Assembly (NCBI GenBank): GCA_023159155.1
Contig: JAJNNX010000014.1
Coordinates: 248,001 to 312,000, forward strand
Direction: 5' to 3'
From: Ustulina deusta
Lineage: Eukaryota > Ascomycota > Sordariomycetes > Xylariales > Xylariaceae
DNA length: 64,000 nt
The position numbers and the translations under genes are program-made. The notes under the pieces are model-generated. The model did no database searches, was not told the origin of the DNA, and saw nothing but the letters and a program-made list of their open reading frames with translations. This document shows positions 45,447 to 57,050 of the stretch, one piece after another (position 1 is the stretch's first letter; every line of letters starts with the position of its first letter).

Positions 45447-45647
45447 ATGAGGCGCTCCCTTCTCGCTCTTCGAACCCTGGGCAGCGTTTCATCTTCTAGT
45501 GGACGGACAAGCCCAATTCCCCTTGGTTCGGCAATACGGCATCCCCGCCGCCAATCCCTCCTGCTTGCGTCTCGCCTTCGAACCCGCCGATTCACCACCA
45601 CATCCCCCAAGTCACAGCAGCCTGCCGCCATCGTCGCCATCGCCGCC
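45447..45647 (+). other. In-frame N-terminal extension of NMA111 (alternative start)
   Basis: Sixty-seven codons open from ATG 45447 into the NMA111 frame. The peptide is Arg/Ser/Leu-rich without acidic residues (MRRSLLALRTLGSVSSSSGR ... RLRTRRFTTTSP), the composition of a mitochondrial targeting peptide. It may be 5' leader with accidental openness, or an alternative start giving an organellar isoform. Confidence 0.45.
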
Positions 45648-48600
45648 ATGAACGCAGGAAGCCCGACCTCGAGATCCAAGCGGAAGGCCGCCTCGCCAGC
45701 CGACGATCGACCCCTGAAGCAGCTCCGTCACGCTGTAAATGGCAAGAATTCTCCCGGCGACAACACCCCCGACGTCGAGCCCGCAGGCTTCATGTCCAAG
45801 ACCGAGCAGGACGACGACGGGGTCCCTGTCTTCTATCCAGCACAGACCGCCGATACTGCAGAGTGGCAAGCCACCATCGAGAACGTCGTAAGATGCGTCG
45901 TCTCCATCCGCTTCTGTCAAACATGCTCCTTCGATACCGATGCCGCCTGTGCTAGCGAGGCCACGGGCTTCGTCGTAGATGCTGCAAAAGGGTAAGCAAC
46001 CTCGCCCGCCCAAAACCCCTCTCCACTCCTTCACCATGCTAACGTATGGGAAAGCTTGATCATCACAAATCGACACGTCGTTGGTGCTGGTCCCTTCACG
46101 GGCTTCGTTGTCTTCGATAACCACGAAGAAGTCGACGCGTATCCTGTCTATCGCGACCCTGTTCACGATTTTGGTATCCTCCGCTTCGACCCCAACGCCA
46201 TCAAGTATATGCCCGTGTCCGCTTTGCCTCTCCGGCCAGATCTCGCGAAGGGTACGTTGCCATTCCATTTATGTTAAGTTCAGTTCTGCCATGATGCTAA
46301 TTTTCCTGAATTAGTCGGTGTCGAGATTCGGGTGGTTGGCAATGATGCTGGCGAAAAGCTCAGTATTCTTTCGGGTGTGATCAGTCGTCTTGATCGAAAT
46401 GCGCCCGAGTATGGCGAAGGCTACAGTGATTTTAATACCTGCTACTATCAAGCAAATGCTGCTGCGAGCGGAGGTAGCTCCGGAAGTCCGGTTGTCAACA
46501 TCGATGGTCATGCTATTGCTTTACAGGCCGGCGGTAGATCTGATGGCGCATCAACAGATTATTTCCTTCCCCTAGATCGTCCTCTACGAGCTCTGCGCTG
46601 CATTCAAGAAGGCAAACCAGTCGATCGTGGGACTGTTCAGTGCCAGTTCCTCCTTAAACCCTTTGATGAGTGTCGTCGGCTCGGTCTTAGCCAGAATTGG
46701 GAGGCGGCAGCCAGAGAAGCATTTCCCAAAGCGACTAATATGCTAGTAGCCGAGATTGTTTTGCCCGAGGGACCTTCGCACCATAAGGTTGAAGAAGGTG
46801 ATGTTCTGTTAAAAGTTAATGGTGAGATGGTCACACAGTTCATCCGTTTAGACGATATCCTAGACTCTAACGTTGGGAATACTATTCGTTTAATGCTGCA
46901 ACGGGGAGGCGAGGACGTTGAAGTGGATGTCCAGGTCGGAAACCTGCACGATATCACCCCAGACCGCTTCGTCACTGTAGCTGGAGGGAGCTTCCACGAT
47001 CTTTCCTATCAACAAGCACGCCTCTATGGCGTTGCATGCAAAGGAGGAGGCGTGTTTGTTTGCGAATCGACCGGCGCTTTCCGTGTGGACTCTGCCGACA
47101 GTGGATGGATGGTCCAAAGCGTGGATCACAAGAAAACCCCCAATTTGAAGACTTTTATCGAAGTCATGAAACAGATTCCCGATAAAGCCCGCGTTGTCAT
47201 CACTTATAAACACTTGCGCGATTTACATACTCTTAACACAACAATCGTAAACGTTGACAGGCATTGGTCTACTAAGATGCGACTAGCAGTCCGAAATGAT
47301 ACGACGGGTCTATGGGACTTCGACGATATAGCTGATCCCCTGCCGCCAGAGCCACCAGTGCGCACGAAAGCGGCCTTCATCCAGTTGGAGCACACTTCTC
47401 ATCCGGCCGTTGCCGACTTGGTTCGCAGTTTTGTTCGCGTTACGTGCGTGCTGCCCCTAAAGCTAGACGGCTTTCCGCGAAACCGCAAATGGGGCATGGG
47501 ATTGGTGATTGACGCGGAGAAGGGCCTCGTGGTAATCTCAAGAGCCGTCGTACCCTATGACTTGTGTGATATCTGGATCACGATCGCCGATTCTGTTCTA
47601 GTACAGGGGAAAGTCGTGTTCCTACATCCCCTTCAAAACTACGCCATCGTTCAATACGATGCCAGCCTTGTTGATGCGCCGATCCTGAGCGCAAGACTAA
47701 GCACGGACAATATCACACAAGGCGCATCTACCACTTTTATTGGGTTTAACCGAAGCGGGCGTATTGTGCACGCTGCTACCACGGTGACGGAAGTCACGGC
47801 TGTCTCCATCCCCGCTAACTCTGGTGCACCGAGATACCGTGCCACCAACGTTGATGCAATTACTGTAGATACTAGCCTTAGTCAGCAGTGTGGGAGTGGT
47901 GTGCTTGTTGATGGCCAAGGCACCGTTCAGGCCTTGTGGCTCACGTACCTCGGTGAAAGAGTCCATGGCACTCGAGATGAGGAGTATCACCTTGGTCTCG
48001 CGACACCAACATTGTTACCTGTACTCTCACTAATCCAAAAAGGAGAGACACCTAGACTACGGATGTTATCAATGGAGTTTCGAGCCATCTCCATATCCCA
48101 AGCTCGCATCATGGGAGTGTCAGAGGATTGGATACAACAAGTCTCAGAAGTGAGCAAGCATAGCCACCATTTTTTCATGGTCTCAAAACTCACATTCGAG
48201 CGCGGAAATCACACAAGTATCCTCCTCGAAGGCGATGTGATTTTAACCCTAAATGGGAAGATGATGACGCGCGTGTCAGAGCTAGACATCATGTATTCTC
48301 ATGAAGTTCTCGACGCCGTCATTCTCCGAGAAAGTCGGGAGATGCACCTCAAAGTACCAACAGTAACCTTAGACTACGTCGAGACCGAACACGCTATCTC
48401 ATTCTGTGGCGCTATCCTGCATGCGCCACATCTTGCCGTCAGACAGCAAATCAGTCAACTTCATAGCGAGGTTTACGTGTCGGCCAGAAGTCGTGGATCT
48501 CCATCATATCAGTATGGACTCGCACCTACTAACTTCATCACCCACGTCAACGGAAAGTCAACACCAGACCTGAAAACATTCCTCGACACTGTCGTCAAAA

Positions 48601-48943
48601 TTCCCGATAACACCTGTAGGTTGATCTATATTTCGTCCGTTCACAAGTGATTACGTGGGGATTATCTAACTTGATCGCAGATTTTCGAATTCGAGCAATG
48701 ACGTTTGACAATGTCCCGTGGGTCGTCACCATGAAGAAGAACGAACACTACTTCCCCACGATGGAGTGGATCAAGGACGGCTCAGAACCGTCCGGTTGGA
48801 AACGAGTAACGTATGAGAGCAATGGCAAGGCTATTGAAGGCGAACCCACTGATGGCATTATACCCATCACAAGGGATGAAACCTGTGATGATGATGATGG
48901 CGACGACGACATGTGTGGAGATGATCCATATGGTGTCATCTAA
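45648..48943 (+). CDS. NMA111: Pro-apoptotic HtrA-like serine protease Nma111
   Basis: Four exons, 45648-45991, 46055-46251, 46315-48615, 48681-48943, introns 63, 63 and 65 nt, in phase; 1034 residues from ATG 45648. Nma111 is a nuclear HtrA-family protease with two protease-PDZ halves; in yeast it promotes apoptosis and degrades Bir1. Seen: N-terminal basic KRK nuclear-signal-like patch; catalytic His in ITNRHVVG, Asp in the DFGILRFDP segment, Ser in [10 protein letters not shown] (first half). PDZ domains follow ([27 protein letters not shown]). The second protease-like half lacks GxSGG ([13 protein letters not shown]). The tail is acidic. The frame stays open upstream to an in-frame ATG at 45447, adding a 67-residue basic leader resembling a mitochondrial presequence. 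I kept the downstream start because it matches the family N-terminus. Confidence 0.95.
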
Positions 48944-50306
48944 TTATCATCCCGCCTTCTTATTATACAACCCAGGAGGCTAGGTCCACTGATACCTTTT
49001 GTAGCATAAGATAGATTGTGTACTGGGTTTAAAGGAGCGAGGAAAGCTTGTTAGCAGGTCGTGCGCACATAATTCAAGCTGTATCATTACATGAACTGCG
49101 TTATGCTATCCTGCCGTAATCTCTAGATAGTATGGATGTACCTGTTAATATGTGCATCTCTGCTAGTAGAGCTCACCAACAATGCCGCGTTACTTCTACT
49201 GATTGTATTTCTACGGCCACATCAGCACACATATGTGCCTACGCTACCTCAACTCATGTATCGTAAGTAGAAGGTACATCTTATGCCTGGATATGTCACC
49301 AGAGCTCTACTTTCTTATAGAAGAGAGAACTACTACGTTCCTACAAGAGCACAATTGTTGCCCGGTAAGTCAACTGTACCCTCTACCTACACGTAGGTAG
49401 GACTCGAGTCATAGGTACAATAAACACTTGCTACGCGGGAGATGAGTTATAACCCAGGTGGTTGTGTTGATGTTTGCACCCAGCAACTGCTCGCGCTCCT
49501 TCCTTCCCATCTACTTGACTTGTACAGTTATAACCTTAGGTTCCCTGCTTTCCTGATTACTATTCTTGATTCTCCCCTCTTCTATATTTAATATTTATTC
49601 TTTTGTTTCCTCTTCTACTAGTGCTGCTTCTTCCTCTTCTCTTCCTACCTCTTCTTCTCCCATCAACGCCTCTTCCATATTGAGAACCTCCCACTGCTCA
49701 CCTATTGCCAACTACTAGCACGGCATCATCCACAAGTACATCTGCACCACCTCACGCTTCTTACTTGATATCTTGAACTCGGTAAGCAAAACTTCGGGCT
49801 CGCTGGGTAAGTATGCATCGACGTAGTGACCTTCCCAAAGCTCCTTGGTACCATCGCCTCTCATCTCTTCCTTCCCTCCTCACTCAAAGATTTTCAACCC
49901 AACATAACAAACCCGCTGCCAATTTCCTTCTTCCCCTACAACTACCAATCATACCATACTCGTGCACAGGTACCTACGAATTGATTTCTCTTACTCAAAC
50001 ATTCTACTTCTCCCAGGTACACACTAGACTTGCCTTTCCTAGGTTCTTGTCCCATTCTTACTTTACTCTGCTCCTGCACATTTCAGTCTCATCGACTGAG
50101 TCCCTGACACCACACAAACAGCTTTCGAGTGATCTCCTACACTTCACCCAATTCGTACTTACCTTCTTTCCACACTTGCTACTTCGCTGAAACCTTTCTC
50201 TTTTATTTCTATCGTGCCTGTATCCCACGACCCATCTTCTAACATCGCACCGGTCTAACCCTAGAAACATACTTGACTACCATCGCATCAGCACCAATTC
50301 AGCACA
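48944..50306. other. Intergenic; pyrimidine-rich leader of the SANT-like gene
   Basis: No gene supported. From about 49560 to 50290 the plus strand is strongly C/T-rich, typical of a long fungal 5' leader or promoter before the start at 50307. The 125-codon frame at 49813-50190 is low-complexity and overlaps this tract. Confidence 0.5.
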
Positions 50307-51342
50307 ATGGCGGACAACGGAAACAAGAAGTGGTCAGAGGCCGAGAAGGTAAGTTATATCCTGATCAGCCATCCGGTTGCCTGCATTTTCATCACTCCCC
50401 GCCGTTTTATTCCTTGGGTTTCTCCGATAGTATCTACTAATATTAAGCACTGTTGTTAACTCTCCTACCCTTTCCTTTTCCATTTCCCATCTTACTTCTC
50501 TCATGCTCAGCCTCATCCCATGCTCCCCTTGTCTACCTGTCTCTTCCATCATACCAGACAGCATTGCTCCACCCCCACGCTCCCGCCTACTACTTTCTGC
50601 CTTCGGCCTCTCTCATTGAGTAATGTAAACGGGAACTAATAAGCCCAGACCCAATTCCTCATGGAAGCCATTGGGCAAATGCAATCTGCCGGCGCCAAAG
50701 TGAATTTCTCCCTATTCACTCTCCCAGGTCGCACGCCCAAGAGTCTCTCGCACCTCTGGACCAAAATCAACAATGACAACGCCGCCTATGTCGCCCAGCT
50801 CGCTGCCAAACGCGCCGAAGCCGGCGGCGGCACGACTCCTACTCCCAAGCGACGTGGTGCCAGTGAGTACTGTCTCTGCCCCTGATATATCGCCTCGACA
50901 TCTTTTGAATCTCCTCCCTGTTCTCTCGTTTTATTTCCCGCGCCTTTCACGGAACTGCCGTAGAACTTGCAAAATAGCAACACGCAGTACGGTACCATTG
51001 GTACTATATGCTAATCGTGAAAATACAGATGGAACCCCCGGCAGTCGCAAGCGCACGGCGCAGGCCGCGGCGAAGGACGGCGACGGCGACGATGGCAACG
51101 AGCTACCTGGTATGTTCCCCGCTGCTGCTGCTCGGGGCCTCGCGAAATACGTTTTTTTCGATGAATACTAACAACGCCACCCAGCCACCCCCTCCAAGCG
51201 CCCTCGCAAGACGAACGCCAAAGCTAAAGGCAAAGGCGAGGCGGCCCAGGCAACCACTCAGCCCGTCAAGGGGGAGGAGCCCGAGGAGTCCAAGCCTGAG
51301 ACCGACCTCAGCTCCCTCTACGGCGGCGACGGCGACGTTTGA
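50307..51342 (+). CDS. Small SANT/Myb-like nuclear protein
   Basis: Four exons, 50307-50348, 50649-50862, 51029-51109, 51185-51342, introns 300, 166 and 75 nt, in phase; 164 residues. The N-terminal 60 residues (MADNGNKKWSEAEKTQFLME...PGRTPKSLSHLWTKI) fit a Myb/SANT-like three-helix pattern: W-S-E at the start of helix 1, GRT before the recognition helix and a closing W. The rest is Lys/Pro/Ala-rich and probably disordered, with KRRGA, SRKRTAQAAAKDGDGDD and TPSKRPRKTNAKAKGKG basic patches and an acidic end. DNA or chromatin binding in the nucleus is inferred from the domain; no specific function is known to me. The first exon is only 14 codons, far from the rest, but splices exactly into the domain. 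Confidence 0.8.
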
Positions 51343-52289
51343 ATGAGCTCGTCACCATCTGTGCATCTATCTCGTTGTCCTGTCGTCTGACAGGCGGCGA
51401 TTTAGTCATGGCTTCTTAAGTTTCTCACGTCGTTTGAGTGCCTCTCGTCGTTAGAGCGTCTCTCGTCGTCCTGTCGTCTGACAGATTTAGTCATGGCTTC
51501 TTGAGTGCCTCACGTCGTTCGAGTGCCTCAACGAAGCCATCGACAACAACAACTTAAAAAAAACAAAAAAAACACAAGACAAAACCACCCACGCAGTTTC
51601 GCCCTCGATGGCGCTTACATGTCTCCTTGGCATAGGCGTCGATATCGGCAGAGGTATATTTTCCACAATCCCATCTCATCCCATCCCCGCTCGCTCCCAC
51701 CCCTCACAACATCAATGCATCTATCTATCTATTCATCCACGCACCCCGCATCTGTCTTCTCTTTTCCTCTATCCCCGTCCCATCCTAGCCAAATCCAACC
51801 CGCGCACAAAACAGCATCTCCCATCTCTTCCCCAGCATCATTAATTTCGTCTCGCTAACCTCAAGCCCAAGGTAGAGATCTCCGTCCTGTTTCTCTACAA
51901 TTACATTTCGCCGCATGTTGCGTGTCATACGCACCGCCATCTGCGCACTGGCCCCGACACATCGTTTGAGAGATGCGTCTTTTTTCACAACTCGGGAGAG
52001 AAAATAGCACGGATGGATCATGACACGGAGATACGCAGACATGGCGGAACGAGATGATTGACGGCCTTTCATTTGCGATTAGGGTAGCTGCACGCCCAGG
52101 TACATGGATTCTAACTGAGAAATACGCGATTCTTTCCCATACGCTATTTACCTGCGTTTTCATGCACAGTGATTTTCCCTGTCTTAAGCCATGATGAAGT
52201 ACATTTGTCCTCGCGTGACATGGCACGATACAGAGCTGGAGCAAAGCTGGTCTCCTCAACTAGCGTTGGCGTACATGGGAGTTCATCCA
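51343..52289. other. Intergenic between convergent SANT-like gene and MLH1
   Basis: 3' flanks of two convergent genes. It contains a direct duplication (51370-51444 and 51461-51529) and A-rich runs near 51554-51574. Frames at 51505-52259 overlap on both strands and are not supported. Confidence 0.5.
51370..51529. repeat. Imperfect tandem duplication of about 70 bp
   Basis: Copy 1 (51370-51444) and copy 2 (51461-51529) share TCTCGTYGTCCTGTCGTCTG, then ATTTAGTCATGGCTTCTT, then CTCACGTCGTTYGAGTGCCT. Copy 1 has five extra bases after CTGACAG. A shorter CTCTCGTCGTTAGAGCGT unit lies between, so three related units may exist. The location suggests a 3' UTR. Confidence 0.85.
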
Positions 52290-54594
52290 TCAACATCTTT
52301 CAAATACTCTGTACAAACCCTTCAAATTAGCTAATTCCAACACGCCGCCTTTCATAAACGACTTAGTCGCCACAAGCCTCGCCTTGAAAGCGGGGAAGAA
52401 AACGTGCTCTACAGCTCGACGAATATGCGCTCTCCTCGCCTTAATCTCGTCTGGCACACCCTCCTCCACCTGGTCGTTCCCGGGGAGCGGTGGCAGCTGT
52501 TCAGGGACGTAGTATGTAGCGAGTTCTTTCAGGAACGATTCGAAGCATAGTTTCTCATCCGCCCAGTTGACGTAGGGACCTAGGCGAAGCAGGAACTGGG
52601 GGAGTTTGGCCATGGATGGCGCATACCCCTTCACAAGCAGGGGGATGCTGAGAAGCTCGCCCGCGGGAGTAACCTCCAGGCTGAAGTACTCGAGCAGCAT
52701 CTCCCGTCTCTCAATGAGCTGTTCGGCTACCCTTTCTACAACCTCTGCAACGTCGAAATCGTCGTCGGCCGACGCGCTTTCCCCTTCGGCTATCTTCTCT
52801 TGCTCCGCCGCGATGTTTAAGACCTCGCGGAGGTCGAGTGCCGGCTGAAACTTGATAACGCCAAAGTTGCCGAAATCTGTTAGACCGACTTGGTAGAAAT
52901 ACTCGAAGCAAGCGCGGCCATAGTCTACTAGGAAGAGTTTGACGCCGCCCTGGATAGCGGCAAGCCGGCGTTTTTCGTCTACGATGCCGACGAATGTGTG
53001 GTTAGCAATAATCTCTGTCAGCTCGTGGTGCATATCATCTCGCACGGCCGTGCGGAGGTCTCGTACGCTAGTCAGACGACAGTATGTCGACTCGCGATCT
53101 ATGATCTCGTATTCCGGCTCAAGACTGGCATTTGGCGTGCTGCTTTCAGCTGTGGCGCTAGAGCCCGAAGCCTTGCCAGCAGTGGGAAACATGCTGGTAA
53201 TTTTCCGAAGTGAGGCATCTGTCCGCACGAGGCTGTTCTCATATGCACGGGCAGGAGTTTTCCGAGAGGTTGTCGGGGTCTTAGACGAGGATTCGTCAGC
53301 ATCCTGAGAAGTACCGCTCGGGAGGAGAGCACCAGGGAGTAAAGTTTGAGTCATGAAAGTCCGGCTTGTGTCCACTGCTGCTAACTTCTCCCGAATTGTT
53401 TCACAGACACATTGTATGATTTCATCCTCGTTGAGGAAGTTCACCTCTCGTTTCGTAGGATGGACGTTGACGTCGACTCTTTGAGGGTCAATCTCTAGGC
53501 TTAGGTAGACGAAGGGGTGCCCGCTCTTGGGTAGGAAAGTCGAATATGTTTGCTCTAGGGCCTTCTTTATATTCGACGATTCTACGCTGCGGTTATTGAT
53601 GAACAACAATAGGGTCGTCTTCTTGATGTGGTAGTTTGCATTTGTAGCCCATCCAGATGCCTTGAACCCCCATCGATCATCCGAGGCGGAGAATTGAATC
53701 AGTTCATTAGCTACATTACCGCCGTGAATCTGACGAATCCGGTCCAGAATCGAAGCTTGCGATTGCACGGAGATGGAGGTTCCGGAGTCACCGTGTTTCT
53801 TACAAGAAAAAGCAACACCAGCGCAGTGAATAGAATATCGGCCCACCATGTCAAGGATTTTGTTGTACTCATCAGATGTAGATCGAAAAGCCTTGCGTCG
53901 GGTGGGCACGTTGTAGAATAGATCTTCGACGGATATTTGTGTGCCACCTCGCCCTGCGGTTGGTTTGGGATCTGGCGATTGGCCGGGTTTGGCAGGCGAA
54001 AGTTTGCCACCGTCATAGTGTGCACGCCAGGCACAATTGGAATCTTTGGTCTTGGTTGTGACAGTGAGGTGGGCAATATGGCTAATGCTCGCTAGAGCCT
54101 CGCCTCGGAACCCGTAAGTGCATATGCTGCTCAAGTCCTCGAATTTCTTGAGCTTAGAGGTGGTGAATCTCTCGCAAAGAATTGGGAGATCTCCTTTCTA
54201 GCATCAAATGTCAGCAGGGAACGAGCACCGGCCGAGGGTGGAGGTAGACAAGCGACGCACATCAATGCCATGGCCGTTATCTGTGATCTGCAGTAGCTTC
54301 AGGCCACCGTCTTTGACGAGAACCTCGAGCGACGTAGCGCCCGCGTCAACAGCGTTTTCCAGCAGCTCCTTTAAAGCGTGGACCGGTGCTACGATGATTT
54401 CACCAGCAGCGATCTTGTTGACAACATCTGGATCCAAAGCCTAAAGAGCGGTGGCTGTCAGCCTTCTTAGGCATTTGGCTGTCTGGCGCGGAAAGGCTTG
54501 CCTGAATGCGACGCGGAGCATTGTCCTCTATCGATGATGGGGGATCTTTGCGCTTGGTGCCCCTGGGCTCATCAACTTCCATGCGATCGGCCAT
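52290..54594 (-). CDS. MLH1: DNA mismatch repair protein Mlh1
   Basis: Three exons (minus): 54594-54502, 54440-54261, 54197-52290, 726 residues, family length. MutL homologue that pairs with Pms1/Mlh3 in nuclear mismatch repair and meiosis. Seen: N-terminal GHKL ATPase with [20 protein letters not shown] (catalytic Glu about residue 56, Mg-binding Asn 60), DNGHGID, and after intron 2 TSKLKKF and [18 protein letters not shown] and HPTKREVNF follow. The linker (about 310-400) is Ser/Thr-rich; the C-terminal dimerisation domain ends in FERC, the conserved Mlh1 terminus that contributes to the Pms1 endonuclease site. Intron 1 has a GC donor (CAG/GCAAGC) and a normal TTTAG acceptor; intron 2 is GT-AG (63 nt). 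The start at 54594 is the first ATG; the open frame upstream lacks one. Confidence 0.96.
54441..54501 (-). other. GC-AG intron in MLH1
   Basis: 61-nt intron with donor GCAAGC after CAG, a branch-like CTGACA and acceptor TTTAG. Joining RIQ to [14 protein letters not shown] is the only way to keep the family N-terminus; no GT donor in the neighbourhood keeps frame. Confidence 0.85.
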
Positions 54595-56449
54595 GGCGAC
54601 TTGCGAAAAGCAGTGGGGACGAGAGGAGAACAGGGCCAACAGGACTCGCTCCGGGTTTCCAAATCTCACCGGGTCATTCCCAAACTTCTTAACTATGTTC
54701 TTACGTGTTGGTCCTGGGAGCGACTGGTTCTGGTTTCAAGTCGGATTGATTGATGTTGGGAACCTGTCAAACGGGAGGGTCCCTCGGAGGCGGGAGCAGG
54801 ATGTCGCCCGAACTCATGGATCGCGGGCTGTTGTAAAACTCATCACACTGTCACGGCGGGTCCTGCCGAATTCCAGAGTGACAGTACTAAGAAAGGGTCG
54901 CTCTCGGTAGGTGTCATATGGACAATGCAAGTGCGAGGCGTGAAAGTGAGAGGGAGACTTCCATCCTGGAGGTTGACCAACACTAAATCTTGATTGGCTT
55001 AGACCCACCAATCGACACGTCCAGATCGAGCTGCTACGTACTGTATGGCAAACACGGTATTTCCAGCATCACTCCCCGCCAATGCACACAGTACACTTGA
55101 TCTATAGATACTATACAGTATAGGTGTCTATCAGCATTGAAAATGTCATCCAGACTAGAACATCCCAAGATTGCAACATGTTAAATTAGGCAGGCAATTG
55201 GGCTTCCCGACTCATTCACCCAGAGGGCGCCCAGGTACTCTACAAGAACTGCTAAGTATGTGCTGATTAAGTATAGGACCTGGTATTTGTGGCTGCCGCC
55301 ACATATCGGGGGCCTCAACCACCCGCTGTCTGCGAAGTCTCCCGCTTCAAATAAAAACAAAGTAAAAATAAACAGCAGGCATTCGGGTCTTTTCAGCGAC
55401 AAGACCTGAAAGGATTCTGCGCTACCTTCTATTTCATCCTTCGCGGCCAGCCACGCTTAGTCCCTACCTAGTTCCCGAAAGTAGTCCAGGGACGTGGCGG
55501 CTGTGCCTGGTCAAGTGAGGTAGGTATCCTAGGCCTGGCTTGTTTCGACCTTGGGGGCCGTTTTTGTTGGCCCGTTTTAGAGACCCCAACAAGGCGAATC
55601 TTCAGTGTTCGCAGCCTTTCGTGCTTGGATTGACCATCAGCGCCCCTAGGAACCCTGGGATGGGCCTGGAATATCCACTGCTAATATTAGTTCGGTCGTC
55701 CGCATACCTTTCTTGTACTGGTAGTACGAAGTACGGACCTATACTACACGGACCTACTCTTTCTTCATGGATTTGTTTCTGCTTTCAAGTGAACTAGGCA
55801 TAAATAGATGTCTAACATAGTACTTACGCTTGGTCTAGGAATAGGTCCGTGTCGAGGCCGGGTATCCAGACGGCTTGTGACAAGTGCAAAAACAGCCTTG
55901 TTATTGTGGCTCTCTGTCAAAATAACCCTTGCTCCTTGCTCTTGTGTATCAACCTGGTATTCGAAGACAGTCCGGGCTCTTCATTCTGTCTTAACAGAAC
56001 TCCCTCTCTTCTCTCCTCCTGTTATTATACAATCGCACAGCCACTTGTCTTGACCGTCCCGCCCAACCCTCACATGTTTTGCATACACCTACTTCTGCAC
56101 CGCTTTACATGGAAAACCTTGCTCCTCAAGGCAGAACAAATGTTTGCGAGACCTAGTATTCTCAATCCTGAGGTACTTGGTGGGAGGCGCAGCTACCCCT
56201 ATGCCGACTTTGGTGATTCTAGACCGGTTGGGACGCATGTCGGTTTTGATATCGCTCGCCTCCTCAGCAACAGAGGTCAGCATGTTTGTAGGTAATGTGA
56301 TCGGTTACCTCTTGTGATGTGGGATATAGATATGGCTTGACCCTTCGCCATGGCAGGCTTACACTCCATCTCATGACAAACAATCCCTCAAGATTGTCTT
56401 TGCCCAGAACACGAGTCAACAACGGGACAACCAAGTTCGAGACGCTACA
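54595..56449. other. 1.85-kb intergenic region, no supported gene
   Basis: MLH1 promoter on the left. Frames at 54498-55011, 55181-55402 and 55540-56295 show no domain and overlap on both strands. Confidence 0.45.
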
Positions 56450-57050
56450 ATGTCGTCACAGGCCAGCCGAGAGGATGAAGAGAATTGTTCGAATAAGGCC
56501 ACTAATGGTTCATCGTAAGCTCTCTTCCCCCTCTCCTTGAATCGCACATACTAAGATGGGTAGCAGAGATCCAGGCTCCGATGATTTAGAATTGTTGCCC
56601 ACTCGATCGCGGTCTTCCGAACGTGAGCTCCAACGACCCATGAACACAGGGCCCGTACAGCATCTACAGGCTGCCCGGACGAACCATCCAGACGCAACTG
56701 ATGCAACTCGAGGAATATCGTCAGTCGATAGCAGCTCGCTCATGGGCTTAATGCTTTCGCCTCTGCCCTCTGCCATGCTGCCAAATAAGAAGCGATCCCT
56801 GGTCGAAGTGTTGGATGATGAAAGCCCTCCGCAGAAAGACAAAATGTCTGATGAAATCGATGAACTTGCGAGTGGTCATCAACGGAAGAAAAGCAAAGCC
56901 CATGGCGAGCCATCAACGTCTCGAGCACCACCCACTGGTACGAGGGATTCGGCCACAAGCTCCGATGAACGTGAGAATAGACCACAAGAGAGACGCTCGG
57001 AGAGTATTCATGACGCCACTCGCCATAGAAACCTGACAACTTCAGGCTAA
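56450..57050 (+). CDS. Small Ser/charged-residue-rich hypothetical protein
   Basis: Proposed two-exon gene: 56450-56514 and 56564-57050, joined by a 49-nt intron (GTAAGC...GGGTAG, with ACTAAG as branch-like site), about 183 residues. Alternatively translation starts at ATG 56556 without the intron. Exon 1 reads MSSQASREDEENCSNKATNG. Exon 2 has RSRSSERELQRP, SSVDSSSLMGLMLSPLPSAM, NKKRSLVEVLDDESPPQKDK and a basic HQRKKSKAH patch that could be a nuclear signal. The composition is disordered throughout and no domain is recognised. Function unknown. Coding status is moderate: the frame is long, and the independent splice join keeps it. Confidence 0.5.

Noticed and set aside
45612..46268. 218-codon minus-strand frame
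   Set aside because: Antisense to the first exons of NMA111, which show clear protease motifs on the plus strand.
55808..56295. Plus-strand frames of 81 and 148 codons
   Set aside because: Two overlapping frames of similar quality, no ATG for the longer one and no domain; not distinguishable from chance.
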